A DNA stretch of 64,000 bases from Puccinia triticina. Its lineage: Eukaryota; Basidiomycota; Pucciniomycetes; Pucciniales; Pucciniaceae. The notes below the pieces were generated by a model. It saw only the letters and a list, made by a program, of their open reading frames with translations. It was not told the DNA's origin and searched no databases. Made by a program: the position numbers and the translations under genes. Below, piece after piece: positions 10,194-21,985 of this stretch; position 1 is the first letter of the stretch; every line of letters begins with the position of its first letter. The stretch is taken from the NCBI RefSeq assembly GCF_026914185.1, contig NC_070567.1, positions 3,436,001 to 3,500,000 on the forward strand. Direction: 5' to 3'.

Positions 10194-10930
10194 TCAAACT
10201 GACATGTAAGCCAAAGGTCTTCCTTGTGCATTGTATTGCATAGTACCCGGTTGATGGTGGTGTGCAGCATTGGTGTTACTCGGATAATGTGGTGAACTCA
10301 TCAACTGACCGTTCCTTATAGAATGCGCGAAAGGTGTTGATGAGGGAGCATGATGACCAGTGAGAGGTCCGGAAGGTTGGCGACCAGGTCGAGCGTAAGG
10401 GTTAACCGAATCTCTGACGGAGTCAACGGACGGGGTCCAACCCGGCAGAACAGGTCCATCTGAGTGTTGAGCGTGTTGATGATGTCCATAGTTGGAACCC
10501 AGCGGCACCTGTACTGAAAGGTTGGAGTAAGGGCTGTAGCTACTAGCGGAAGTCACGGAACTTGCCGGTCGGCGTGGCCCTGTTTGCGGCGTAATTGGTG
10601 AGGCGAGGTGGGGATAATGACTGGGGAGTATTCCCGAGCTGGGTGGACTATAATGGGTACCTGTAGCCGGCGCGTAATACGGCCCTCTCATTTCTTCAGA
10701 GCTCGGGACTTGAAAGACAAGATCGAGCATGTCGAATGAAAAAATAACCAAACAGCTGTAAGCCAAAAACTTGTGCAAAATGACTCCGAATGCCGCTTTG
10801 AAGAGAAAAGCTAAGATGGAAGATGCTTGTGTACCTCTTGTGTGACTTGGGGTATGGCTCTCGTTGCGAGATTGATTTTGATGTTGACCTGGGGTTTGTC
10901 GCGAATCTTCACTTGCGCTGGTTACGAGTG
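10194..10930 (-). CDS. Last exons of the Ser/Pro/His-rich gene
   Basis: The continuous frame contains a hydrophobic stretch (10839-10720) that looks like a translated intron: it starts GTACAC after CACACAAGAG and ends TTTCAAG. Removing it joins SHTPSHTR to PSSEEMRGPYY in frame. The remainder is Ser/Pro/Tyr/His-rich and ends ...GRPLAYMSV. No domain is recognised. Confidence 0.5.
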
Positions 10931-12846
10931 ATGTTTCCAAACAAAAAGTCAGTTCACTAAGACTTGCTATAATTGGAGCACTAGTAACGGGGCTATCAAT
11001 GCTAATCTATGTTCACGAATCTAGCGGGGAGGAAGATGTAGATGATGATCGTCAAAGCTTCCGAAACTCAATCCACACAATGTAAGGATGCCACTGATCG
11101 GGAAAATTATATCCCACAGAAAAGAAAACTGTTGTAAGGAAAACGAAGGGCAATGAAAGACCCTCTGAAAACATCATTTAGTGGACAGAAATCGTTCAAA
11201 GGGCTACGTAATATAATGCTAGCTCGTATATGATGATATGCTTGGAATAGTTTCCCGCACAGGCAAAGTTGATGGCCAAGATATTAAGAGAACCGTGATT
11301 TTGCTGGCATCTGCGAAAAATGATGATTTTACTCAACTACATGGGACGAACGTCCAAGCCGGTGCAGTCGATGGCAGCGATCACGGCCAGACTGGCGGGA
11401 TCTTGTCCTGGATGAGTTTGATAGTACGCAGGGGCCGCAGATGGTGCGGTGGTAGTAAGAGCCGAAGTGATCAAGTCGGTCTGATTTGGACTTGGATTAG
11501 CATTAGCATTGGAGCTGCTCCGGCGAGAAGTGGACGTCGCCGTCGGAGAAGGGTAGCCTGTACCGGCACCACTGGAGGGCGGTGGCGGGTCCCTAGGGGC
11601 CGAGCCTTCGAGGTTCGCGCTTGTACTGAACGGTCGGCGGCCTGGTGCAGGGTGAGAACCCGGGGGCAGAGTAATGCCGGACGCAGACCACTCGGAGGTT
11701 GAGCCTGAAATAGCAATTTTTGGTTATCAGAGGCTTGTTTCGTTAATCTGTGGCAACATCAACCCTCGCGGCCCCATCCCATGATGTGGAGTAAGGGCTC
11801 AGGTTGATCCCTAAAGATAAAGCAGAACCACCAAAAACATACCCGAGTTTGGCCTCGATTGGGTTCTAATTGAGCATTTGATTCGCAGACGCAACCAAAA
11901 ATGGAGATCCAAAGGTCAGTAAATCAATAACGGACACTCCAAGATATCAATTAAATTACATTCATTCAGGAGATAATAAGAACTCGAAATGAATGAGTGC
12001 TGTTGCTGCCCTGGCCCTGGCCTGCGGCTCAAACCGGGCTCTATGAAAAAGCAGCCCAACGGGAAGTTGTTGTGTTCATAATAATGCCACTCAGGAGCCG
12101 CACAACCAGAGCCGTTCTCTTCACTTGTCAAAGCAGCCGCCATTTTCAGAAACAGATAAACCAGAGTTAAACTTCTGGCCTTACAACATGGACATCCATG
12201 GAGATGGTCCGGCCATCAATCTGATCGAAAATTTGCAGCATTTCAAAGTTTAACATTCGGTGATCGGCCACAACAGGCCAAAACTCATTATGTTCACCAA
12301 AACACACACTTAATCCCACCGGAGGTGATTTCTACCTCGAAATGAGAGCACCTGGGCTCTGCTAATCAAACTTTGCCACACTGGGGTAGCTCAGGAGCTG
12401 GCCGCACTTTGCGGGGATGAAACATCGCCCCAAAAAGCCTTGAAATCGGTGGATTGAGGACCAATAAACAAAAAAAAATGAACGAGGAGAGTAGGAAATT
12501 GGACTGACTGCTGCTGGTTGGTGGGAGTGGTGGATTTCGATTGAGGTTGAGGATCCAATATTTTATTATTACTTTCGGCTGAGTTCGGAGTGATGGTCCT
12601 GAATGGATGATGATAAACTGGTGATGGATCTACAAACTGATGGTGAGGATGATTAGGATGTTGGTGGTGGTGTTGATGCGAATGCGATGCCGAAGGCGAT
12701 TGACTAGCATTCTCAGCGCTTGACGATGCCGCCGAAGCATTAACGATCACTGGTTTGTTGTTGGCTTCATGGTCGAAGAGGTTGGATCCAGGCGCGGCGT
12801 TACCGCGCGCGAGGCTGGGATGTGGATGTGAATCCATGATTGACAT
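10194..12846 (-). CDS. Multi-exon host-type gene, Ser/Pro/His-rich putative regulator
   Basis: Minus-strand gene inferred from several coding-like segments joined by plausible introns; it is an outline, not a finished model. The first exon starts at ATG 12846 (or 12837) and encodes Ser/His/Pro-rich sequence to about 12500. A segment near 12200 reads FDQIDGRTISMDV before a GTAAGG donor, and one near 12090-12000 reads PEWHYYEHNNFPLGCFF. The exon 11704-11337 follows a TTTCAG acceptor. The last exons, about 10930-10194, are separated by an intron of about 10838-10718 and end in Ser/Pro/Tyr/His-rich sequence with stop before 10194. Low-complexity Ser/Pro/Gln/His sequence is typical of fungal transcriptional regulators. 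The W-x2-Y-x2-N-x-F spacing faintly recalls the Ndt80/PhoG DNA-binding domain, but I would not name it on that. Confidence 0.5.
11337..11704 (-). CDS. Internal or alternative terminal exon of the Ser/Pro/His-rich gene
   Basis: Begins after a good acceptor (GCTATTTCAG, minus strand, AG at 11706-11705). Read in the open frame it gives Ser/Pro/Thr-rich sequence (PPGSHPAPGRRPF, then SRRSSSNANANPSPN) and ends DPASLAVIAAIDCTGLDVRPM at TAG 11337-11339. Either this is a terminal exon, or a donor inside it links to the exons at 10930-10194. Confidence 0.45.
12500..12846 (-). CDS. First exon of the Ser/Pro/His-rich gene
   Basis: Encodes MSIMDSHPHPSLARG... with runs of Ser, His and Pro (HQHHHQHPNHPHH), then Gln/Thr-rich sequence. 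The open frame continues to 12391, but beyond about 12500 it becomes a T-rich, intron-like stretch, so the exon probably ends there. The downstream border is uncertain. No signal peptide or membrane segment is present in the part I trust. Confidence 0.5.
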
Positions 12847-13228
12847 ATATATGTTTGAGGTGAAGATATAAATATGTATATGTGTATGATGGTATATCTG
12901 ATTCAGTGGAGAAAGGCAGAAAAGAAAGTTTGGTGGTGGCTTTGTCTTCTCTGGCAGGAAAATGTATATATAGGATTGATGAAGATGGCCAGAAATATGG
13001 AAGAAAAAAAATGAGCTAAGGACCGAGTTCTTGATCTGCCTTCAATTTCAATTGTTGACTCAGTCGATCGTGTCTATGACTTTTGTGGCTGCTGGGTTTA
13101 TCGTTCCAACGAATGACCTGTCTGGCGGGTTGAAAATCGCTGAGTGACTACAAAGCCTACCAAACACGAGAAGGGGCAAGATGTGGAGGTGGTACGTGGG
13201 ATCCTGAATATGAAGGCAAAAACACAAT

Positions 13229-13713
13229 TCAATCAGATGAGATCGCGACTCTTTCAGTTTTCAGAGACCCGTCTTCTTCAGAGACGAGATGCAGAACACG
13301 GCGCTGAGATGAGAGTGTGTGTGGAGAGTTGAGTCGATGGATAGAATCAATCAATAGAACAAAATCATGAATCGCCGGAAGAAAAAGTAAGGGGCGAGGG
13401 AGGAGGTTGGCGAGGAAAAATGCCAGTAATTTTCTGGAGATACTCGGAAAAGCTATCAAGAAAAGATAGGAGATTGTCGTAGAAGGGAACCACACCTGAG
13501 CAATCGGTTTATGATTCTTGTAAATAGCTCGAGGGAGAAGAGCTATGCCGAAGTGGAGGAGGTACACGATGGCACTGAAGAGGATTGATGTAGACACGCC
13601 AAGGACTCAGGTAAGATGATTGTTCAAAAAAAAGCCCACAAGGAAGTCCAGAGAAGAAGATTGCCCCGAGGGGACTTACGGAAGTAATGGTAAGCTGAGT
13701 ATGTAGCTGGCAT
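13229..13713 (-). CDS. Small hydrophobic protein, two-exon candidate
   Basis: ATG at 13713-13711 starts a 34-base exon (MPATYSAYHYF) ending at a GTAAGT donor (13679-13674). An acceptor CTGAG at 13610-13606 restores an open frame, giving a first transmembrane-like segment LLGVSTSILFSAIVYLLHFG and then AIYKNHKPIAQ. The frame stays open to 13229 with further hydrophobic stretches (YLFLIAF, LLFLPAIHDFVLLI). A second donor after HKPIAQ (CAG|GTGTGG) is possible, so the C-terminus is uncertain. It lies upstream of the Ser/Pro/His-rich gene on the same strand. I do not recognise the family; membrane location is inferred from hydropathy only. Confidence 0.3.
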
Positions 13714-15226
13714 CGTTTTTCTTGGTGAAGCGGGGGATCAAGCCGAGCTAAAGACCGGATTGGGGGTCAGTAGAGCTATAAGCAGCGACAAAGCTATAAT
13801 CAACACCAGCACTTTAATTCCGCCAGTTTCCGACCAAAAAAAAATTCAGGAGGTTGGTAGGCTGATGATGAAGATGCCTTCATGATAAAAAGAGAAAAAA
13901 GGAAACAAAATGGTCATGCATGAAATTAAGGATAGAAAATATTGACTATCGGCCCAGCCTGTGTATCCTAGACATGATGATGATATTTCTTGTCACGTAA
14001 AAAAGAGAGAGGAAATTAAGATGGATGCAAAGCCGAGCGGAAGGGGAGAGTCTCTGTTGAAAGGAAGTGAGGTCAGGCTTCCGTCAGATTAAAGTAACGA
14101 GCTAAAGATAAAACCCACCGGGAGTAGCTGAAGTAACCACAGGGTAAGTAGCGTGGAGTTATAATCTGAGAGGGGAAAGCCTATACGCAATCGCTGAAAG
14201 AGTTGGTGGAAAGTTATTACCACAAGCTGATCTGAGCCTATCTGAGCTCACCCACGTTTGAAAGCATGACGCCGGCAGAAGGTTATTTAAAGCGAATATC
14301 ATGAGATGATGTACACACTTCAACCCTCAGCCAGTATGTATCCCGCATGGGATATCCAGTACATAATCCGGGATATCTGTCGAGGGACCGCGGATCAAGC
14401 CAGATATCTGAAACCCGAGGTTCAGAAACCTGCGGATATGGGCGGATATTTCTGGATCTGAAGCGGGGCTTTTCAGGATGCAGAGGCTCAGCGGATTCGT
14501 GCACAAGATGAGAGGAAACTGGCAAATGGCCGGAATATGAAAAGGAACTGGGGGAAAACCCCCTACAAGAGAGAGGATGCCTTGTAATGGCACCTCAAAC
14601 AGAGACACAAGGACAAACAACCACAGCCGCAACACCGCAGGGCTAATTCAACAAGGCCGTGGCGCCACGACCGCGCGGCCGTACTCTTCAGCGAGCTTAA
14701 CTAAGCCTCTCGGAGAAGGCGCAAAGCGTCTCTGAAGGAGAGGCTTAGGACTAAAGTCCCATTCTTTGCCTGAGACTGAGGGACATTCCCACAGAAAACC
14801 ATGATTCTTGTGTTTACATCTTTTGTATGTACTCATTTCTCTCAGCATAAAATTCAAAGCCACCTATGTATGCCATGTTGTAGCCCTGATTCTCAGATTT
14901 CTTGTACATATTTTTTCAATCAAGTTTTTCACAAACTCACTGCTCAGCAGCCATTCCTGTGAGGGGTTGTCTTGAGCAATGTGATGAAGCCATCAGATTA
15001 TCCAAAGGTCAAGGTTGGACACACTCTCACTGGTTTGTTCAGTATTGAATTAAGAATTACAGGTCTCTTGTCAATACAGAATTACCACTGGAGATATGTC
15101 AAATCTTATTTTCATGTGTTTAGGCTGGGCAGGCTATCTGGGGAACATTGGGCAGGATAAAGACTCTTGGGTGAATTTTTTACAAACAATTTTTTTCCAA
15201 GGGATGGGGGTAGCTGTCAACAGGGG
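13714..15226. other. Gene-free interval
   Basis: Purine-rich and low-complexity sequence. Open frames in it are short and lack recognisable features. About 14330-14480 has several GGATATC/GATATCTG words (a weak short-motif cluster). Nothing else is supported. Confidence 0.4.
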
Positions 15227-15636
15227 CAACGGTGGGTAGGTACGGTACGGTTATTGTTAACGTACCAATATCGTAACGTTTTTTCTCTTGTTACCGTTAC
15301 CGTTAACCGTAAACAAAGTGCGTTACAATATTGCACACCCAGGATGTTCAATCTTTGACATCCGTTACAATATCTGCCCGCACGGAGGGGCAGATATTGG
15401 ACTATATATGATCCAGAGGGGGTCATTTGCCCCTCTTTATCCCGTTAACTGGTGGTTAATGTGTTACGCTACTAGTAACACAATTAACACACCAAAAAAA
15501 TCAGCCCCGTTACGATACGGGCCTGGGGTTAAAACTGGTTGTTACCAGTGCGCTAAAGCCTGAGCGCAGTAACAGCAAGCGTTACGCTACACAGATAACG
15601 GCAGTTATCGTAGCGTATTGTAACTACCCAATGCTG
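15227..15636. mobile_element. GTTACG-rich hAT-like MITE, degenerate
   Basis: 410 bp with imperfect inverted ends: CAACGGTGGGTAGGTACGG at the left and, reverse-complemented, CAGCATTGGGTAGTTACAA at the right. The interior is packed with GTTACG/CGTAAC words. Flanks ACAGGGG and CCAGGGG are a near-match target duplication. It has no coding capacity and shares motif and end structure with 16629-17195. Confidence 0.55.
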
Positions 15637-15674
15637 CCAGGGGGGAATGTGTGGCACTCTCTAGAGAGTGCCAG
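15637..15674 (+). repeat. Palindrome-bearing terminal repeat, left copy
   Basis: CCAGGGGGGAATGTGTGG followed by the palindrome GGCACTCTCTAGAGAGTGCC. An inverted, slightly diverged copy lies at 19975-20012. The pair faces each other 4.3 kb apart. Confidence 0.6.
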
Positions 15675-16620
15675 ACTTTAATTTTATCAGTCAAATGGAC
15701 TGATGTGAGTTCAATGTCAACTGTAACCCTTTGCTAAACTTTCTTCTCAATCCAAGCATAAATTTAAGTGAAGTTGTTTCCAACTGATCTTCCTCAATGC
15801 CAACACATGAAAATCTCCCTTGTGAAATTGGTTTTCTGGTCCATCTTGATCACATTCTGGATGTTAACTTCAATGCACAAGATGTGGTGCCAAGCATTTA
15901 CTCATGCTAAAAATATCCTTGACTAAGTGACAAGGAATATTTTGGAGAGCTGATTTCTTTCATTCAAAACACATGTAAAATGAGATTGTGCAAAAAACTT
16001 CTAAAATGTAGCAACTGCAAATTCTCAACCAAGTGGTAGATGAATCCTTCTGGAATGTTTATTTCATGCCTATTCCTGTGACAAATTGGGAGGTAAGTGA
16101 TGTTAAAACCAAATTTCTATTCTTTGAGTATCAAACAGTGCCAAAAATGGGAAAAGATGTGTAACTTATAACTTTCCACATTGCAATGCAGTGAAATGTG
16201 AACAATACCAGGGGCTGTTTTCCCTACCATGTTTAACAAAGGATGGAATACTCATGAAAGGTAAAGTTTGAAGTGTCATCAGCTGTTATTTTTGTACCAC
16301 ACCTGGCATATGAGAAATATACACATTGCAAAATTTTCATAGTTTTACCTCCACCTGACTAAAAAATGTGGCTAGTTGTGAAATTGATCAAGTTTCTCAA
16401 GAGAAAGTGGGTAGATTGGTGGATATTAACAGGTTCATCAATATTTCAGTGATCATGGAACCAGCAGGCAAAAAAATTCAGAAACTGGTCTCAGAAATAC
16501 AAGGTGAACAGTGAATTCTGAAATGTCCATGCACATCCCAGAATGGGTAACACCTTTTGTCTTGTAGATTGATTATCTTCACATCTTTTCCTTAAATTTT
16601 TCTGCCAATTTGTTCCTACA
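15675..16620. other. Gene-free interval
   Basis: AT-rich sequence without convincing coding frames or repeats that I can name. Confidence 0.4.
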
Positions 16621-16628
16621 GGTAGCAT

Positions 16629-17195
16629 CAGCGGTGGGCAGATACGTTACGGTACGTTACAGTGGTCATTTTGGATACCGTAACTTTTTTGAATATCCAA
16701 TTTGCTTTGTTTTAGATAACGTAACCCCACTATGCAAGTAAAGTAACGTACTGTAACTAAATTTCCTATGCGAGTTTTTACAGCCCCGATAACGTACCGG
16801 TGTGGTGATTACTGCACCCGTAACTCAAATTTGGCGCGTTACGATACCCGTAACTTAAAATACAGCGCTTTTATGGTCCCGGTGGGAACCGGGGCCCAAA
16901 AAACCTTGATTAATGAGCGACAAAGTGGGGAATCGAACGCGTGGAGCGCAGCAGAGGCAGAAGGCACCAGACTGACCCGTGCTGACTCGACTAAATCACA
17001 TTGTTCAAGGCACTGGATAACAAGTATGTACTACAGTTACGATACCCGTTATTGTAACTGGTCCTGCGTTACCCCCATATTTGAATTGGGTAACGTACTT
17101 GCTCCCCCAGTTATCCGTAAATAGGCGATAACGTAACGTAATTAGTTACGTTACGGGCAGCGTTACCCAGATGGGTAACGTATCTGCCCACTGCT
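16629..17195. mobile_element. GTTACG-rich hAT-like MITE with 8-bp target duplication
   Basis: 567 bp. The left end CAGCGGTGGGCAGATACGTT and the right end, reverse-complemented as AGCAGTGGGCAGATACGTT, form a terminal inverted repeat. Both sides are flanked by GGTAGCAT (16621-16628 and 17196-17203), an 8-bp duplication typical of hAT transposition. Many GTTACG/CGTAAC words fill the ends and interior, probable transposase-binding or hairpin sites. No transposase is encoded, so it depends on another element. Confidence 0.8.
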
Positions 17196-17203
17196 GGTAG
17201 CAT

Positions 17204-18500
17204 GCTATCATCACAGGTACCATCATGTCAATGGGCATTGTGCAACAACATGGTGTTGATTGCTATTATGACATGGTACATAGTAGCCCAGTTATTAGAT
17301 AACACTGATGCACTTTGTAGTAGTACCTGCTTTATCCAGACCAATCAACATAATTCACATTGGAGGAGGAGTATTTGCACCCATGTATATGTGGTGAAAA
17401 GCACAAAAAACATCAGGGAGTTTCAAGGTGGGCATAAGTCAACAGCGGCTGCAGAGGGACGACAGAGATCAGCTCTGCATCCCCGTGTGCCCCCAGGAAG
17501 TGTTGCTTTTTTTTGCAATATCCACTGTCATGTTTGGCAAAACATCAGGGAGGAAATTTGCAAGGTGCCGATGTATCCAGACTTGCCAAGCCCTGCTTGC
17601 TCTCATCAAGCTGGGAAAGCCCCCAACCTCAAAGTAAAACACATACTGGTCATGGAGCCTGGCTTTCCCAGCCCCAATGACCAGTATGTGCTGCCTACAA
17701 AACTTGGAAAACCCAAGATCAATGACCAGTAAGTTCTGGTCATCAATCTAGGCCTCCTAAAACTTGATGGCCAGCACAAACTGGTCATCAAGTGGGGAGA
17801 GGCCGCACTTGACGGCCATAATGCCCCAGTCATCAATCTGCGGCGTCTCTGAACTCGAAGACAATGGCCAGCACCTGGTCATCAAGCCAGGGAAGCCCTA
17901 GCCCAATTACCAGCACATTCTGGTCATTGAGCCAACCTTTCCAAGCAGGGTAGGCATATATACTGGCCACCTAGCTCGGAAAAGCGCAGCTGGATGGACG
18001 GTATGTACTGTTCATCAAGTCGGGACTCTCCCAGCGCAATGTAAAGTACATACCCCTCCGTCAAACATGGAAAGGCAAGGCTCAATGACTCCCATGTACA
18101 CCAAAGGGGGAATTTTGGCTCCCTCGGGCCGTCAACTTGACAGCCATCGTCAACATAAAGTCAACCTGACCTCTGGGTTGGGTTGACGCGGCTGTGGTTG
18201 TCCCGCGGTTGGTTGAATTGATTGTTGGACCGCTGCAAGCCATGCAGTCAGCCTTGCGGCGGGGTGACTCTTGGGTCAGCCAGGTCACCCAACCAGAGCC
18301 CCGCCGGGCAACTGCCAGGTGGGGACCGGTTGGTTTGACCCTCCCATACTTTGGGCGACCCAACCAACGGCTGGCCCCCGTGTTTGTTGGCACTCTGACC
18401 AACAATGGTGTCAAGGTCAACCTGCCTACAGTTGACTAGCAATACAACTCGGCAGGTTGACCTTGCTGGAGAGTTGGCCTGACAGGCAGGCCAAAAAAAC
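17204..18500. repeat. CTGGTCA/TGACCAG palindrome cluster and GGTTGACC cluster
   Basis: From about 17600 to 17960, CTGGTCATCAAG and AATGACCAG alternate every 30-60 bases with AAGCTGGGAAAGCC-like spacers. About 18130-18480 is rich in GTTGACC/GGTCAAC. No coding region is convincing. Confidence 0.55.
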
Positions 18501-18730
18501 CTGCCTGCTGTCGTAGGGAGGCCCACCAGTTAGGATGACACATTTTTAGCCGCCGAATTGACGTCAGGACTTGTTCTCCAAACACATTTCTCAAACAGCT
18601 CAAAGCTCATCTTAATTAGCAAAGAGTTTGAGAAAAATTGTCCTGAAAATCAAAATGAAAGACTTTGAAATAAATGTGACCAATATGTGGTGTAAATATC
18701 AATTGTGGTCCTCTCCAACAACAAAAAATG

Positions 18731-18815
18731 TGGGTGAGTGGTTAATATAACCTGTTGGGGGACCTGGTGTTGTCAGACAGGGGTTCAAGTCCCTTTGGGA
18801 CCTCCTTTTTTGCTG
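18731..18815 (+). other. tRNA-like Pol III relic (SINE head or tRNA pseudogene)
   Basis: GGGTGAGTGGTTAA resembles the A box/D arm of Ser/Leu-type tRNAs, and GGTTCAAGTCC, about 45 bases on, matches the B box, within a T-arm-like AGGGG-loop-CCCTT stem. TTTTTT follows as a Pol III terminator. The 5' acceptor half does not pair with the 3' half, so it is not a functional tRNA. Confidence 0.45.
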
Positions 18816-19499
18816 AGAAAAAGTGGCCTGCAGATCTCACACATTCATTGCATGGCCCTGAGATATTCATCTCTTGCAGGCGGTTTTGCAACGGACTGCC
18901 GGGGATACATGCCTCAACCGCTTGACCTCCCCACCCCTTTGGATACAAGTATGCAAATTTGATGTCAACCAAAAGCCGGAATTCCCAGGCTTTTGGCTGG
19001 GTCGGAGGGAGGCGGGTTGGCAGGCGAGACGTGTGGTTGGTTGACGTTGACATGCACCTGTGGTGTAGTGCTGGTCATTGAGGCGGGTTATTCCCAACCT
19101 GTCATCAATTCAGAGATGGCATCAGGTACCTGCTGTCTGATTTTACTGATTTTAATGAATCTGCTTCCAAGTACTTGTGATTAACTAAAATCAATATGTA
19201 ACAGCTTCAGTCCATCAAGTACCACTTGGACTTGAGGAAAACACTCAGCTAGCTGGATAGGCCAGAACAAGTAAGATTAAAGAAGTCAAATAATGTTGTA
19301 CAGGTACCTGCCAACAGGTATACCTGTTGACAGGTACCTGTGCGCAGGTATTTGGCATCTGTACTTTTATGTGTGTCTTCCTAGACATTTAGCTGAGTGT
19401 CTTCCTCAAGTCCAAATTGTACTTCATGAGATGAAAGTGTTACCTATTGATGTTCTTTAATAACAAGCACTTGGAAGCAGTTTTATCAAAATCAGACAA

Positions 19500-19885
19500 C
19501 AGGTACCTGCTGCCATCTCTACATCAATTGGAGGGTGTTTCCACTCAATGGCTGGTAGACAACCATCAACTCCTCCACTCAATTTCCGGTACACACCAGT
19601 CATTGAGTGCAGAATCCCTCCACTCAATGGCATTCACCACCGGTCATCAAGTGGAGGATGTCTTCACTTGATAGCTGGTAATGAGCATATGTGAATTTAG
19701 TGGACACACCCTCCACTCAATGGTTGTCCAACAGTCATAAAGTGGAGGGTATGTCCGCTGTACACCCCAATCATTGAGTGGAGGGTGTCTCAACTTGATG
19801 GCTGATACACATAAATAAGTGTAGAATCCAAGGGTTTACCAAGCATCAGGTGGAGGTACCCTCCACTGAATTGCCAGTGTGTACA
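19500..19885. repeat. CCACTCAATG/CATTGAGTGG palindrome cluster
   Basis: CCTCCACTCAATGGC and GGTCATTGAGTGGAGGG alternate in both orientations, forming potential hairpins. The organisation is the same as in the GACCGGTCA array at 34.6-35.9 kb, with a different arm sequence. The flanking 18816-19500 shows only ACAGGTACCTG words. Confidence 0.65.
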
Positions 19886-19974
19886 CCATGGAGTGGATCT
19901 ATGATCAGCCTTAATTGAACATAACACATGCTCACACAGTTGACATCAATGAGCTTTCCCAAAATAAAATACGG

Positions 19975-20012
19975 CTTGGCACTCTCTAGAGAGTTCCACA
20001 AATTCCCCCTGG
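19975..20012 (-). repeat. Palindrome-bearing terminal repeat, right copy
   Basis: Reverse complement of 15637-15674 with a few changes (GGCACTCTCTAGAGAGTTCC, then AATTCCCCCTGG). Together they look like the ends of a 4.4-kb element or two facing copies of a short one; no transposase lies between them. Confidence 0.55.
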
Positions 20013-20544
20013 TGTGTTATTTTCAAAACATGATAATATGTAGAAACAAATTTTGATTCTAAAGGTTCCAGAGGCTGTGAGGAAATCAGAGGTGTACCAG
20101 GGGACACATGGGTTCAAAAGGAAATTTGGAAGATTTTTGGCCAACCTTCAATGCACAGTGACTGCGCAAAAAAACTGATGTTTGCTTGAGCAGAGCTAGA
20201 ATGGAATTTACACAGGTCAACTGGTGGCACTTGTGTGAATTTTTCTTCTAGTGACTTGTGCCAGTGTAAAGAAATTTAAAATTTGATTTTATAAGGATCA
20301 TTTTAAAATAACAAGATTACTTACTCCTTCAGAGATTGGGTAGGATGAACAGCTTCATGTAGATCTTCAAGAAACCCTGACCAGAAATCCTCAAAGTTGT
20401 GAGGAAAGCTTGTGATTGCAGTTCAAAGTTTTCATCCCACCAAAAGGGTGGAAGCTCACACTTGCTCATTCACCTTTGGCTGATTTTTTTCCTGTTTGCT
20501 TTATTGAGTGGCACACTCCTAGGAAAATAGTGTAGAGATGAACA

Positions 20545-20695
20545 TTTGGTACCTGTTGGGGGGTACCCTGCACCACTTGGCAGGTACCCCTTGCACCCGC
20601 CACACACCCACGCAGCAGTGCCGGGTGCGGTATTAGGACTTGTTTTTGGCCAGAAAGCAGTGAGGTACCCAGGTACCTCCCACCCCTGGTGTTGA
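20545..20695. repeat. GGTACC-motif cluster
   Basis: Several GGTACC/GGTACCC words within 150 bp, interspersed with CACCCGC and GTGCGG. Related clusters lie at 22540-22670, 27575-27695, 33830-33965 and 38460-38830. Confidence 0.6.
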
Positions 20696-20811
20696 ATAGA
20701 AAGCGGGATACATATAGTTCAAGTTGAATGTCTGCCTTCTTTCTAGAACAGTTCTGGGCTTGTTTGGTAGTCAACACTGAAACTCTGCAACATACAAATC
20801 TCTTCAGCACT

Positions 20812-21555
20812 CATCTGTAAGTCTGATACAATCCGCCTTCAATTGCTCTGCTTCCGCACGCAAGAACTTGCAAAAGGTATGATTTTAGGGTAGGTAAAAA
20901 AACTCTCCGCACGCTTGTAATCCGTAAAGTGACATACGGAAAACCTCTACTACAATGTTGGTACCGTAAGAGTAGTAAGTAGAATGCTAGAATAGTCCCA
21001 GAAAAAACATCCCCTCCCATTCCATATCCTCCACTCTATCCACCCCGCTGTCCTCCATTCCCAGCCAACGTTGTCCGCATCCCCCTTTCCCGTACTAACA
21101 AACTCCACCTGCATCGCCTCCCAGCCTAGCAAATCTCTGACGCCTGCTCTCCCGCACCCCGCGACTAGCCTCCGGAGTTAGTCTCTACCCAGCGCTTCCA
21201 CCCCAACGTCATCCGCTTCCGCCGACCCAGTTCACCTAACTCCGCGCCGCTACCAGTCCGTCCGTGCGCTTGATACGCCGCAGTCCTACTCCAAATCTCA
21301 GCTAAATCTACGTCTAGGCCGTGGCTTGAACCCCAGTTCCCCGCACCTGTGTGAGTCACCCAGTCTGCACCCGCCTCCGCGTGCTTTTGTTTGGTTGTAC
21401 ATTCAAGGTTCCCTCAGCAGCATATAAGCACGCGTGCTTTTCTCCTCTCTCAGGAATGCACAAGCTTTCTGATGAGCTCAGCTGCCCGCGCTTTCCGGCC
21501 ATGCTGCTTTGTGAGCATTTTCTGACGGCCCGCCTATTTATACCACCACACCGGG
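20812..21555. other. Gene-free interval
   Basis: No coding region or named repeat is convincing. About 21000-21350 is C-rich on the plus strand with short frames only. Confidence 0.35.
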
Positions 21556-21985
21556 AGGATCCAAGGCCGGGACCCGGTGGATCCAGCTCAGAGGTGGAGT
21601 TCTCCCAGAAAGCTGGACAAATTCAGCTTGCTGGGAGGATTCCTCTTGTCAAGCTGGATACACATGTATCCAGCTTGGCGAGGGGACTCCTCTCCAGCTC
21701 ACCGGGTGGACCTCCCTTGCCGAGCTGGATCATATGTATCCAGCTTGCCAGGAGGACTGATGCCTTTCCAAGAGGATACAAGTAATAGTCTCCACCTTGC
21801 TGGGAGAATTTATTGCGGTGAGCTGGATACATATTTATCAATCTTGCGGAGGGGACTCCTCCCAAATCCTCCTGGGAAGCTGGCCAGCTCGCCAGGGGAC
21901 TCCTCCCAGGGAGCTGGATAAATTTGTATCCAGCGCGCCAAGAGGAATACTCCCAGGTAGATGGATACATTTGTATCAAAACCGC
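21556..21985. repeat. GCTGGATACATATGTATCCAGC-type palindrome cluster
   Basis: AGCTGGATACA and TGTATCCAGC(TT) repeat about six times, alternating with GGAGGACTCCTCCC arms. Each pair could fold as a hairpin. Confidence 0.65.

Noticed and set aside
18731..18815. Functional tRNA gene
   Set aside because: A and B boxes are present but the acceptor stem does not pair.
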